In this document: positions 27,086 through 35,641 of the stretch, piece after piece
How the letters are laid out: each line of letters starts with the position of its first letter
Numbering within the stretch: position 1 is the stretch's first letter
From: Alphaproteobacteria bacterium
Lineage (GTDB): Bacteria; Pseudomonadota; Alphaproteobacteria; Micavibrionales; UBA2020
Reading direction: 5' to 3'
DNA length: 54,765 nt
Assembly: GCA_021413445.1 (NCBI GenBank)
Contig: JAIOQI010000031.1
Span: forward strand, 1 to 54,765
Made by a program: the position numbers and the translations under genes
The notes under the pieces: model-generated
Database searches by the model: none
What the model saw: only the letters and a program-made list of their open reading frames with translations
Told to the model about the DNA's origin: nothing

Positions 27086-28021
27086 TTATTGTTTGACCAG
27101 TTCAGCTTCGCTTTTAGGCAGGATGTTTTCACGGCGGAGATCCAGGTAGAGCAGTATCGGCGCCGCGACGAAGACGGACGAATAGGTCCCGACGACAATT
27201 CCCACCAGCATCGCGTAGGTGAACCCTTTGATGACTTCCGCGCCGAAGATCAGCAGCGCCACCATGGCCAGGAAGGTGGTCATGCTGGTCATGATGGTGC
27301 GGGAAAGCATCTGGTTCACGGCCAGGTTGAACAGTTCCAGCAACGGCATCTTTTTGTATTTGCGGAGCATTTCGCGGATCCGGTCGAAGACCACGACAGT
27401 GTCGTTGATGGAATAGCCGGCGACCAGCAGCACGGCGGCCACCGTGGAGAGGTCGAACTCAAACTGCGTCAGGGTGAAGAACAAGATCGTCGCGCAAACG
27501 TCATGCGCCAGGGCGATGACGCCGGTCACGCCGAACTGCCATTCGAAGCGGAACCACAAATATCCCAGGATCCCGATCATGGAATAAACGAACGCCTTCA
27601 CCCCCACGAGGATCAGCTCCTGCCCCACCTGCGGGCCGACATATTCCACGCGGCGGTACTCGACGTCATTGCCGAGAAGGTTTTTGACCTCTTCATACAA
27701 TTTCTTCTGCGTAGCCTGATCCGCTTCCTTGCCGGGAATTTTTATCATGATGGAACTATCGCCGAATTCCTGGATGGTCGGCGTGCCGGTGCTGAGCTTT
27801 GACAGTGATTCCCGTATTTCCCCGATATGAATCGTAGCAGGCGTCTTGATTTCCATTAGCAGCCCGCCGGTGAAGTCGATGCCCAGGTTGAGGCCGCGGG
27901 TGAACAGCATCACGATCGACAACGTCATCATCGCGAAGGACAGGAAAAGGGCGATTTTATGGATGCCCATAAAATTGATGTCGGTATGGTCTTTGACGAA
28001 TCTGAATCTGAAACGCAACAT
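27086..28021 (-). CDS. secF: Protein translocase subunit SecF
   Basis: SecF forms an RND-type membrane complex with SecD that uses proton-motive force to complete protein export. The 311-residue protein has six predicted membrane helices: one near the N-terminus (ALFLSFAMMTLSIVMLF) and five in the C-terminal half. They flank a periplasmic domain that starts with GLNLGIDFTGGLLMEIKTPA. The SecF signature VGYSINDTVVVFDRIRE is represented by VAGYSINDTVVVFDRIREML. It ends 5 bp from sodB and lies 19 bp after secD in the yajC-secD-secF operon. Confidence 0.96.
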   Translation of the reverse strand: MLRFRFRFVKDHTDINFMGIHKIALFLSFAMMTLSIVMLFTRGLNLGIDFTGGLLMEIKTPATIHIGEIRESLSKLSTGTPTIQEFGDSSIMIKIPGKEADQATQKKLYEEVKNLLGNDVEYRRVEYVGPQVGQELILVGVKAFVYSMIGILGYLWFRFEWQFGVTGVIALAHDVCATILFFTLTQFEFDLSTVAAVLLVAGYSINDTVVVFDRIREMLRKYKKMPLLELFNLAVNQMLSRTIMTSMTTFLAMVALLIFGAEVIKGFTYAMLVGIVVGTYSSVFVAAPILLYLDLRRENILPKSEAELVKQ

Positions 28022-28040
28022 GTGTTGTTACCTTCTCATT

Positions 28041-29603
28041 CTAAATATGGAGCGTTGAAGGGCGGGTTTTGCGCAGCCATGCGATAACGATCAGGCGCGT
28101 CAGCATGATGGCGGAAAAGAGCGACGTCACGATGCCGATGCTCATCGCGACGGCAAACCCCTTGACCGGGCCGGAGCCGAAAGAGAACAGGATCATCGCC
28201 ACGATCAGCGTGGTCAGGTTGGAATCGACAATCGTCGCCAACGCCATTTTATAGCCGCTATCGACGGCGGCCAGCACCGTGCGCCCATGACGCAACTCTT
28301 CGCGGATACGCTCGAAAATCAACACGTTGGCGTCCACGGCGATACCGATGGTGAGGATGATCCCGGCGATTCCCGGCAGGGTCAGGGTCGCCTGCAAAAT
28401 CGACAGCAGCGCAAAAATGAAAATCATATTCAGGATCAGGGCGATATTGGCGAACAATCCAAACAAGCCGTAAGACGCGAGGATCAGCACAAAAATGCAG
28501 GCCATGGCCGCCAGCGCCGCCGTCTTGCCGGAAGCGACTGAGTCGGAGCCGAGCGTCGGGCCGACGCTGCGCTCTTCCACCACGTTCAGGGGCGCCGGCA
28601 GGGCGCCTGCCCGCAGCAGCAACGACAGATCATGCGCTTCCTTGACGGTGAAGCTGCCGCTGATAATCCCGCCGCCGCCGCATATGGCGTCGCGGATGAC
28701 GGGCGCGCTGATGACTTCGTCATCCAGCACAATCGCAAAAGGCTTGCCCACGTTGTCGCGAGTCACCTCGCAAAACCGCTTGGCGCCGATGGCGTTGAAG
28801 CGGAAGGAGACGACGGGCGCGCCCTGTTCAAAGCTGGGCTGCGAGTCGATCAGCATGTCTCCGCTTATCATCACCCGCTTCTTGATGATGACGGACTGCC
28901 CCGGATTTTCCCGCATCGGCAGCTTTCTGGAGCCGGCGGAAATGGCCCCTGTGGGGGCATCCATATCCAGCAAATGGAAGGACATCTTGGCGGTCCTGCC
29001 GAGAAGGGCTTTGATCCGCTCCGGATCATCCACCCCGGGGAGTTGCAGCACAATGCGGTTGGAGCCCTGACGCTGGATGACCGGCTCTTTCGTGCCGGTC
29101 TCGTCAATCCGGCGGCGGACGATTTCAATCGACTGGTTAATCACCTGGGTATTGAGGGCCTTGAGGGCGTCTTCGCCCAGGGTCACATGCACCTGGCCGT
29201 CATCGCCGATGTTGATCTCGGCTTTTTGCTCAAGGTTGCGGGCGATTTTATAGGCCGCATCATGGTCCTGCGCCGGGTTGCGCAGCTTGAAGGTCAGGCC
29301 ATCGCGCGTTGTGCCGAGATCGACGTAGCCGATATCCTGTTTGCGCATTTCCGTCCGCGCGGCATCCACCATCGAATCCAGCCGGTCGCTGACGACCACC
29401 TTGGTGTCCGCCTCCAGCAAAAGATGGGAACCTCCCTGCAAGTCCAGTCCCAGGTTCACCGTGCTTGAAGGCATCCACGACGGGACGTTTTCCGTCAGCC
29501 ATGTTTTTGTTTGCAGCGACATGACATTGGGGGCGGCATATAATATGCCCAAGACCGTCAAGGCCAGGATGAAAACAACTTTCCATTTTTCGATATGCAG
29601 CAT
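28041..29603 (-). CDS. secD: Protein translocase subunit SecD
   Basis: SecD partners SecF in the SecDF-YajC complex. The 520-residue protein has an N-terminal membrane helix (KVVFILALTVLGILYAAP), the large periplasmic region with NLGLDLQGGSHLLLEADTKV, RRRIDETGTKEPVIQRQG and NRIVLQLPGVDDPERI, and five C-terminal helices. Its RND-core motifs include AGIILTIGIAVDANVLIFER and IREELRHGRTVLAAVDSGY. Length is normal for proteobacterial SecD of the shorter type. It is 27 bp downstream of yajC. Confidence 0.96.
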   Translation of the reverse strand: MLHIEKWKVVFILALTVLGILYAAPNVMSLQTKTWLTENVPSWMPSSTVNLGLDLQGGSHLLLEADTKVVVSDRLDSMVDAARTEMRKQDIGYVDLGTTRDGLTFKLRNPAQDHDAAYKIARNLEQKAEINIGDDGQVHVTLGEDALKALNTQVINQSIEIVRRRIDETGTKEPVIQRQGSNRIVLQLPGVDDPERIKALLGRTAKMSFHLLDMDAPTGAISAGSRKLPMRENPGQSVIIKKRVMISGDMLIDSQPSFEQGAPVVSFRFNAIGAKRFCEVTRDNVGKPFAIVLDDEVISAPVIRDAICGGGGIISGSFTVKEAHDLSLLLRAGALPAPLNVVEERSVGPTLGSDSVASGKTAALAAMACIFVLILASYGLFGLFANIALILNMIFIFALLSILQATLTLPGIAGIILTIGIAVDANVLIFERIREELRHGRTVLAAVDSGYKMALATIVDSNLTTLIVAMILFSFGSGPVKGFAVAMSIGIVTSLFSAIMLTRLIVIAWLRKTRPSTLHI

Positions 29604-29630
29604 GAGATCAGATCCTGATTGTTCTTTCGT

Positions 29631-29972
29631 TTAATCCGCTTTTGAACGTACCGCCATGATGGTGGAGCGCACGGCATGGACTTGCACGCCTTCCGCCAGT
29701 TCCAGCAGGACTTCATCATCGTTGACGGTCTTTTTAACTGTCGCAATCAGCCCGCCGCCTGTCACGACCTTATCGCCTTTTTGCAGGTTGTTAATCATGT
29801 TGCGGTGTTCCTGAAAACGTTTGTTCTGCGGGCGGATCACCAGAAAGAAGAAAACGCCCAAAATCAGGAAGATCGGCAGGAGCGAGGTGAAGATGCTTCC
29901 GCCGCCCATGACTGTGTCTGCGACTGAGGGAGCTGTTGTAGCGGTCTCTGCAAATGCCGAGGTGATGAACAT
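29631..29972 (-). CDS. yajC: Preprotein translocase subunit YajC
   Basis: YajC is the small accessory subunit of SecDF. The 113-residue protein has one membrane helix (about 33-50, LLPIFLILGVFFFLVIRPQN) and the conserved cytoplasmic portion RPQNKRFQEHRNMINNLQKG, followed by DKVVTGGGLIATV, DDEVLLELAEGVQ and RSTIMAV. The N-terminal 25 residues are Ala/Thr rich and may represent a short periplasmic leader. It heads the yajC-secD-secF operon and lies 76 bp downstream of the coiled-coil gene. Confidence 0.95.
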   Translation of the reverse strand: MFITSAFAETATTAPSVADTVMGGGSIFTSLLPIFLILGVFFFLVIRPQNKRFQEHRNMINNLQKGDKVVTGGGLIATVKKTVNDDEVLLELAEGVQVHAVRSTIMAVRSKAD

Positions 29973-30048
29973 GTTAATTTCTCCGGTTGGCTGTGTGATG
30001 CATTATCTTGCGCAATCCGCTTGAAAAGACAAGAGAAAACCGGAATTA

Positions 30049-30774
30049 TTAAGGATAATCGCAACTATCTGAAGTGACACTGATAAAGGAACGCTCGCCG
30101 GCTGCCACCGTGAAGCGGTATTCCTTATTCGCGATAATCATGGAGTGGTGAACAGGCAGCAGCCCGGTTTTGACGGTCTCTTTGCCCCCGGTCTGGATAA
30201 AGCTGATAGACAGAGGTTTGCCGGGATCATACCAGGCTTCGGGGGTGCCCGTGGAACCGACGGCCGGTTCACCCTGCCCGGTGACGGTGATCATCCCGTT
30301 GGCAAAGGAAACACTGCCGTGCGGCCCGCTATAGACCGGCGTCTTAATCACAAAGCGCTTGACTGCCGGAGCACTGCAGTTCTTAGGCGGGCGGGCAGAA
30401 TTGATGGCGGAAGACAGGCGCTCCGCATTAATCCCTGAATCGAGTTGTTTTTTGACGAGCTCCGTCAGTTGTTTCAACGCCCCTGCAGGCACATCCTGTT
30501 TGTACTTTTCCTCCAATTGCTGGTAGCGCACCTGCGTCGATTGCAATTCGGACCGCAGGGAAGTGATGGTCTGTTCAAGACCTTCTCTCTCCTCCTGGAG
30601 CCTGACCGACTGCTGCTGATGGGCAGACTCAGTGCTGCGGACATTTTCGGCGCCGCGCCAGTACGATAGGCTGGAAAGAATTCCTGCAGCCAGTAAAAAC
30701 AGGACAAGCCGCCGCCGCCCCTCTTCCGCGCGGCGCCGGTACCGTCCCCCTGGATCCTGTGTCACAAAATTCAT
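30049..30774 (-). CDS. Membrane-anchored coiled-coil protein of unknown function
   Basis: I do not recognise a named family. The 241-residue protein has a strongly basic N-terminus (GRYRRRAEEGRRR), one membrane helix (about 23-40, LVLFLLAAGILSSLSY), a long coiled coil (about 45-100, with SVRLQEEREGLEQTITSLRS) and a beta-rich C-terminal domain. Two cysteines (NCSAPAVKRF and SDSCDYP) could form a periplasmic disulfide, and ITVTGQGEPA plus PEAWYDP look like conserved turns. Topology would be inside-in, with the C-terminal domain in the periplasm. It starts 7 bp after lptD stops and precedes yajC, placing it among envelope biogenesis genes. A structural or scaffold role is inference. Confidence 0.65.
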   Translation of the reverse strand: MNFVTQDPGGRYRRRAEEGRRRLVLFLLAAGILSSLSYWRGAENVRSTESAHQQQSVRLQEEREGLEQTITSLRSELQSTQVRYQQLEEKYKQDVPAGALKQLTELVKKQLDSGINAERLSSAINSARPPKNCSAPAVKRFVIKTPVYSGPHGSVSFANGMITVTGQGEPAVGSTGTPEAWYDPGKPLSISFIQTGGKETVKTGLLPVHHSMIIANKEYRFTVAAGERSFISVTSDSCDYP

Positions 30775-30781
30775 GCCTGCA

Positions 30782-33016
30782 TCACTTTTTAACCTGGTTG
30801 CCCCCTAGGGATATTTGCGGACCGGAAAACTCCCCTATATTTTTGAATCCGATACGGAGCAGCAATTTCGTCTCATTGTCGCCGGACGCCTCGTTAGCGA
30901 CGTTTCGCGACCCCTCCACTGAGAAGGTAAAGCATTCATCCACATAATTGAACCCGGTTGTCGCATTTCTCAGGCCGGGCTGGTTGCCGATGTCCACCAG
31001 TCCCGCAGCCTTGAATTTCCAGGTTTCTGTGATGTTATAGGTTCCATCCATTTGTATCTGCTGCCGTGCTTCGTCAAATCCGGTTCCGGCAACACCCGCC
31101 GTGTAAAAATATCTGGAGTTCAGGCGGAATTTGTTGTTGCCGCCGCCGGCTATAATTTCATGGTGCCTGGCGGCCAGGGTCTGGTTATCAAGGCGGAAAC
31201 GGTAATCGGCATCAAGATAGTCGGACAGGCCGGCTTGAACTTGCCCAACCACATCGGAAAGCCGGTCCTCCAGACCCGATCCTTGCGGGAAAGTCCTGTC
31301 GCCCGAAAAGCGGTAGCTCTGACCGATAAAGACTTTCCCGTATCTCCCGTTATCTCCGTAAAGGCCCGTTTTAAGGCCGTAGTTCATCCTGCCCCCGTCT
31401 TCCTGGCGATCGATGCCGGGATACCTGCTTTGCTGAAACAGGTTGTTGCTGTCGAAGTTGGTATCGATGCTGTCCTCATTGGGTATTTTATCATTGGTAT
31501 GGCTGACATTCGGGCTGAAGCTGATGCCTGCGACAGGTTCGATGATAGCTTGCCGGGACGCTACGGTTTTGACCAGGGGGTAGCTGGAGGTCAGGTTGGC
31601 CGTTGCCATGCCGCGGGCGGTCTTCGGGCTCCTGTCAAGGGCGGGGTTGACGAGGGCGGCATCGCTGTTCTCGACGGCATAAAAATCCCCCCGTCCGTCC
31701 AGATGCAGCAAAGTTTCCATGCCCCATGAAGAAATACCGCGGCGCTCCCATCCGGCATCAACCGAACCCCTTTGCATGCTTTGGTTATCGTTCTGGCGGT
31801 TCAGGCCCAGGGCGGAAATGCCCGCCTGCCACCTTCCGCCCCACAGGGACTGGGGTTCGCCAATCATGTAATGCTCCGCCATCGGCACGATATCCGGCTG
31901 GTCCGGCCTGATGCCGAGACGCAGATCCTGGAAATTAAAGGCGCTGATGCGTGAATAATCGCGTCCGTAAAAGCGTTCGGCATAGACTTGATTGGTCAGC
32001 ACGTTCTCTTTGGAGATGTCGTAGAGCCGGAGATATTGCTTGTCGGTCGTGCGCGCGAGATCGAAGCCGCTGCGCCATTTGTCGTTGATATCGAATTTTC
32101 CGTTCGCCGTAACATGCCCGCGCTGTTTATCGTCCTCGACCCGCCCGTCCTCTTCCTTGCGGCTCGAATTGGCGGTGCTGGCATTGATTTTCAACTGGCC
32201 GTTTTTAAAACGCTGGCGCCATTCGCCTTCTGTCAGGATACCCGCCAGGGTGGTCGGCTCGACCTGAAGCGTCATGTCTTTGTCCGGCGCAATATCGTAG
32301 TAGTAGCCGCCCCTGATATGCGTGCCGAGCGCTTTCGACCATCCATACTGCGGGCGCAGAAATCCGCTTTTTCTTTTCAATGTCGGGTCGGGGTGCGAGA
32401 AAATCGGCGAATAGATCATCGGCACGCCCAAAAGCTCCAGTCTTGCATCCTTGTATCTGACGGTTTTTTTATCAGCATCATGGACGACCTTCGAAGCCTT
32501 GATCTGCCACAAGGGGTGCGGATCCATTTCGCAGACTTTGCATACCGTATAGGTGGCGTTGGTCATGGTGGTTTTAATGCCGTTATTCTCGCGCTTCGCC
32601 TCCTCCGCCGTAAAGCGCGACCCATCCGCCAGCAAAGTCAGCAGCTTCTGTACCAGGCCTTCTTTCATGTGGTTGTGGAGCTCGACATAGTCCGCGAAAT
32701 GCAGATTACCTTCTTCATCCAGCAGCGAGACATTGCCGATCGCCGTCACCCTGTCCTGTGCAAGGTCATAGATAACCGCATCGGCCCGCAAAATCTGCGC
32801 TTCCTGCACCATTTCCACATCGCCGATGGCGGTGACGGTCTGTTTCTCGTCATCATGCAGCAGGGATTGGGCCGTGAAATTGACGGGCGCGGCGCTGTAA
32901 TCATTTTTCTGCGACAGGGGATTTGCATGGCCGGCAGGGGTCCCTGCCAGCAAAAACAGCGCCGCCAAAACGGCAACAAGCCTGAACCGTGAAAAATATG
33001 AGCGATCGAAGGACAT
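30782..33016 (-). CDS. lptD: LPS-assembly protein LptD
   Basis: LptD is the outer-membrane beta-barrel that, with LptE, inserts lipopolysaccharide in the outer leaflet. The 744-residue protein has a signal peptide (AVLAALFLLAGTPAGHA) and an OstA/LptA-like jellyroll (about 40-190, FTAQSLLHDDEKQTVTAIGD, DYVELHNHMKEGLVQKL). The barrel region contains LGVPMIYSPIFSHPDPTLKR, KSGFLRPQYGWS and a C-terminal series of amphipathic strands. The Cys pair in YTVCKVCEMDPHPLW is the usual alphaproteobacterial feature near the jellyroll end. Together with kdsA it shows that the organism makes LPS. It is 72 bp downstream of the DEAD-box helicase gene, on the same strand. Confidence 0.93.
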   Translation of the reverse strand: MSFDRSYFSRFRLVAVLAALFLLAGTPAGHANPLSQKNDYSAAPVNFTAQSLLHDDEKQTVTAIGDVEMVQEAQILRADAVIYDLAQDRVTAIGNVSLLDEEGNLHFADYVELHNHMKEGLVQKLLTLLADGSRFTAEEAKRENNGIKTTMTNATYTVCKVCEMDPHPLWQIKASKVVHDADKKTVRYKDARLELLGVPMIYSPIFSHPDPTLKRKSGFLRPQYGWSKALGTHIRGGYYYDIAPDKDMTLQVEPTTLAGILTEGEWRQRFKNGQLKINASTANSSRKEEDGRVEDDKQRGHVTANGKFDINDKWRSGFDLARTTDKQYLRLYDISKENVLTNQVYAERFYGRDYSRISAFNFQDLRLGIRPDQPDIVPMAEHYMIGEPQSLWGGRWQAGISALGLNRQNDNQSMQRGSVDAGWERRGISSWGMETLLHLDGRGDFYAVENSDAALVNPALDRSPKTARGMATANLTSSYPLVKTVASRQAIIEPVAGISFSPNVSHTNDKIPNEDSIDTNFDSNNLFQQSRYPGIDRQEDGGRMNYGLKTGLYGDNGRYGKVFIGQSYRFSGDRTFPQGSGLEDRLSDVVGQVQAGLSDYLDADYRFRLDNQTLAARHHEIIAGGGNNKFRLNSRYFYTAGVAGTGFDEARQQIQMDGTYNITETWKFKAAGLVDIGNQPGLRNATTGFNYVDECFTFSVEGSRNVANEASGDNETKLLLRIGFKNIGEFSGPQISLGGNQVKK

Positions 33017-33088
33017 GCCTGATATTGTCCTGAAAACTCAAGGGGATGTCAATACTTCCCCCGGCCTAATCGCGGATTTCTTTTGCGA

Positions 33089-34468
33089 TTACTTCTTTTT
33101 CAGGAAAGATGGAACATCCGGGCCGAAGGTGCCGTTATTGTCTTCCGACAGGATATTATGATGCTCTTCATGGCGGCTGCGCTTTTCATGCGGCGGCGGC
33201 GCGCTTCTGGGGTGCTTGCGCTCATGTTTCGTCGCAGGGCGCTCATGCTGCGGATCATGCGGCTTTCTATGCGGATGGGCGACAGGCGGCGTAATCGCAA
33301 CTTCTGCTGCCGGGGCTTCCGCGGGGGCCGCTCCGTCGAGGGTGAAAACATTGATTTTTTTTCCGATCAGTTTCTCGATCTGCTGCACGGCTTTGAAATC
33401 GTTCGGCGTTGAAAAGGTAAAGGCGCGTCCCAGAGCCCCGGCGCGTCCGGTGCGGCCGATGCGGTGCACGTAATCTTCGGGATGATTGGGGACATCCCAG
33501 TTAAAGACGTGCGACATGCCCTGCACATCCAGCCCGCGGGCGGCGACGTCGCTGCATACCAGGATTTGCGAAAGACCTTCCTTGAAGGCATTCAGCGCAA
33601 CCGTGCGCCGTTCCTGCTCCATATCACCGTGCAGCGAGGCGACCTTGATTCCCTTGGATTTCATGAAGCGGGCCACTTCGTCGATATCGCGCTTGCGGTT
33701 GCAGAATACAAAGGCGTTCTTGACGTCTTCCTGCTGAAAAATCTTGTAAAAGGTGGCCTGCTTCTGTTTGGGGTGCGGCACATTGACGATAAAGTGCTGG
33801 ACATTCGTTGCCGTTGAAGATGGCGCCGAAACGGTCACAATCTTTGGATTGCTGAGGAATTTATCGGCAAGCTTCTTGATTTCCGGCGGCATGGTGGCCG
33901 AGAAAAACAGCGTCTGGCGGATCGGCGGCAGGATGGAGGCGATTTTTTCCAGATCAGGGATAAAGCCCATATCCAGCATCCTGTCTGCTTCGTCAATCAC
34001 CAGGATTTTAATATCCGCGAGGAGTATTTTTCCGCGCCCGAACAAATCGAGCAGGCGTCCCGGCGTCGCAATCAGCACATCGACGCCGCGATCCAGGTTG
34101 CGGATCTGCTCGTCCATCGAGGTGCCGCCGACAATCAAAGCCTGGGTCAGCGGGTGGTGCTTGCCGTATTTGGTGAAGTTCTCGGAAATCTGCGCCGCCA
34201 GTTCGCGGGTCGGGGACAAGATCAGCGAGCGCGGCATGCGCGCCTTCGCGCGTCCGCCCGCCAGAATATCAATCATCGGTATCGTGAATGCCCCGGTCTT
34301 GCCGGTTCCCGTTTGCGCCAAGCCCAAAACATCCCTGCACATCAGGACGATGGGGATGGCCTGTTCCTGTATAGGGGTGGGATGTTTGTATCCGGCTTCT
34401 TCAATCGCCCTGAGTACGTCTTCGCTCAGGCCCAAATCCTTAAAAGCGACAGCTTCTTTTAATTCCAT
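33089..34468 (-). CDS. DEAD-box ATP-dependent RNA helicase (RhlE-like)
   Basis: This 459-residue enzyme unwinds RNA duplexes, typically in ribosome assembly or mRNA turnover. All core motifs are present in order: the Q motif (PTPIQEQAIPIVL), motif I AQTGTGKTGAF, Ia PTRELAAQI, Ib TPGRLLDL, DEAD in LVIDEADRMLDMGF and SAT in FFSATMPPEI. Domain 2 follows with VFCNRKRDIDEVARF, ARGLDVQG and HRIGRTGRAG. The final 80 residues form a His/Arg/Pro-rich tail (PHRKPHDPQHERPATKHERK) that probably binds RNA. Subfamily is RhlE-like rather than CsdA or DbpA because no extra RNA-recognition domain is visible. It is divergent from deoC. Confidence 0.94.
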   Translation of the reverse strand: MELKEAVAFKDLGLSEDVLRAIEEAGYKHPTPIQEQAIPIVLMCRDVLGLAQTGTGKTGAFTIPMIDILAGGRAKARMPRSLILSPTRELAAQISENFTKYGKHHPLTQALIVGGTSMDEQIRNLDRGVDVLIATPGRLLDLFGRGKILLADIKILVIDEADRMLDMGFIPDLEKIASILPPIRQTLFFSATMPPEIKKLADKFLSNPKIVTVSAPSSTATNVQHFIVNVPHPKQKQATFYKIFQQEDVKNAFVFCNRKRDIDEVARFMKSKGIKVASLHGDMEQERRTVALNAFKEGLSQILVCSDVAARGLDVQGMSHVFNWDVPNHPEDYVHRIGRTGRAGALGRAFTFSTPNDFKAVQQIEKLIGKKINVFTLDGAAPAEAPAAEVAITPPVAHPHRKPHDPQHERPATKHERKHPRSAPPPHEKRSRHEEHHNILSEDNNGTFGPDVPSFLKKK

Positions 34469-34511
34469 ATTATTTTTATCTTCTCACCTAAATGTATAGT
34501 TCGTATAGAGC

Positions 34512-34546
34512 AATACATTGCAAATGACCAGATTTCAATGTATTTT
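34512..34546 (+). promoter_or_regulatory. Promoter and 9-bp inverted repeat upstream of deoC
   Basis: A perfect inverted repeat, AATACATTG (34512-34520) and CAATGTATT (34536-34544), is spaced by 15 bp. It overlaps a promoter-like pair TTGCAA (34518-34523), 17 bp, TATTTT (34541-34546). Such placement over both promoter boxes is what a repressor operator would look like. The interval also separates deoC from the divergent helicase gene, so both could be affected. Confidence 0.45.
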
Positions 34547-34603
34547 AAGCTCGATTTTCACTTTTTTACTTAAAGCGATTTTTAACAGCAGCGAGGCGCC
34601 CCT

Positions 34604-35629
34604 ATGGCCAAAACCAACCCGCAAATGACCGCAACCCACAATACGCCGAGCAATCTGCCGGTGCGCATTGTTTCGCATGGCCATCTCCGCAACCCCGGAA
34701 CACCCCTGAACCTCGAAGCCCTCGAAGGCGTAAACGTTAACTTAAGCGCCGTTGAGCGCCGTACTTCCACCCTCCTCGGCCGCCGGACGGTCAAGAAGGA
34801 ATGGCAGGCCGCCTGGCTCCTGAAAGCGCTTGCCTGCATGGACCTGACCACCCTGAGCGGCGACGATACCCCGGGCCGCGTCAAGCGCCTTTGCGCCAAG
34901 GCTAAGAAGCCCCTGCGCGATGACATTGTCGAGGCACTTGGCATCGAAAACCTGCATTTGACCACCGGCGCTGTCTGCGTCTATCACGAAATGGTCGAAA
35001 CCGCCGTGAAAGAGCTGGAAGGCACTAATATCCCGGTTGCTGCCGTCTCCGCCGGTTTTCCGCACGGCCTTTCGCCCCTGAAGCAGCGTTTGCAGGAAAT
35101 CAAGGCCTCCGTCGATGCTGGGGCCAAGGAAATCGACATCGTCATCACCCGCGGCCACGTCCTGACCGGCAACTGGCAGGCATTATATGATGAAGTTCGC
35201 GCCTTCCGCGAAGCCTGCGGCGACGCGCACCTGAAATCCATCCTCGCCACCGGCGAACTGGCCACCATGCGCAACGTCGCCAAGGCGAGTATGGTCGCCA
35301 TGATGGCCGGTTCCGACTTCATCAAGACCTCGACCGGCAAAGAAGCGGTAAACGCCAACCTGAACGTCACCATGGTCATGATCCGCATGATCCGCGAATT
35401 CCAGGACCAGACCGGCTATAAAGTCGGCTACAAGCCCGCCGGCGGCATCGCCACGGCGAAGGATGTCATGAACTACCAGTTCATCATGAAGGAAGAACTC
35501 GGCAACGAATGGCTCCAGCCCGACCTGTTCCGCATCGGCGCGTCTTCGCTGCTGGCGGATATCGAAAGACAGCTGGAACACTTCATCACAGGCCGCTATT
35601 CAGCCAACAACCGCCATCCGGTGGGTTAA
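34604..35629 (+). CDS. deoC: Deoxyribose-phosphate aldolase
   Basis: DeoC cleaves 2-deoxyribose-5-phosphate to acetaldehyde and glyceraldehyde-3-phosphate during deoxynucleoside catabolism. The 341-residue protein contains the aldolase core AACMDLTTLSGDDTPGRV-type start (ACMDLTTLSGDDTPGRVK), EIDIVITRGHVLTGNW, LKSILATGEL (Schiff-base-adjacent), the active-site SDFIKTSTGKEAVNANL with its catalytic lysine, and GYKPAGGIATAKDV. It is longer than the 220-260 residue E. coli and Bacillus types owing to an N-terminal 70-residue extension, as in the longer DeoC class also found in eukaryotes. It is followed after 12 bp by an aldehyde dehydrogenase that can remove the acetaldehyde formed. Confidence 0.95.
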   Translation: MAKTNPQMTATHNTPSNLPVRIVSHGHLRNPGTPLNLEALEGVNVNLSAVERRTSTLLGRRTVKKEWQAAWLLKALACMDLTTLSGDDTPGRVKRLCAKAKKPLRDDIVEALGIENLHLTTGAVCVYHEMVETAVKELEGTNIPVAAVSAGFPHGLSPLKQRLQEIKASVDAGAKEIDIVITRGHVLTGNWQALYDEVRAFREACGDAHLKSILATGELATMRNVAKASMVAMMAGSDFIKTSTGKEAVNANLNVTMVMIRMIREFQDQTGYKVGYKPAGGIATAKDVMNYQFIMKEELGNEWLQPDLFRIGASSLLADIERQLEHFITGRYSANNRHPVG

Positions 35630-35641
35630 GGGAGAGACAAC

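Noticed and set aside
33067..33091. A 7-bp inverted repeat (TAATCGC/GCGATTA) at the end of the helicase gene
   Set aside because: It lacks a U-run on the relevant strand and overlaps the stop codon, so it is not a convincing terminator.
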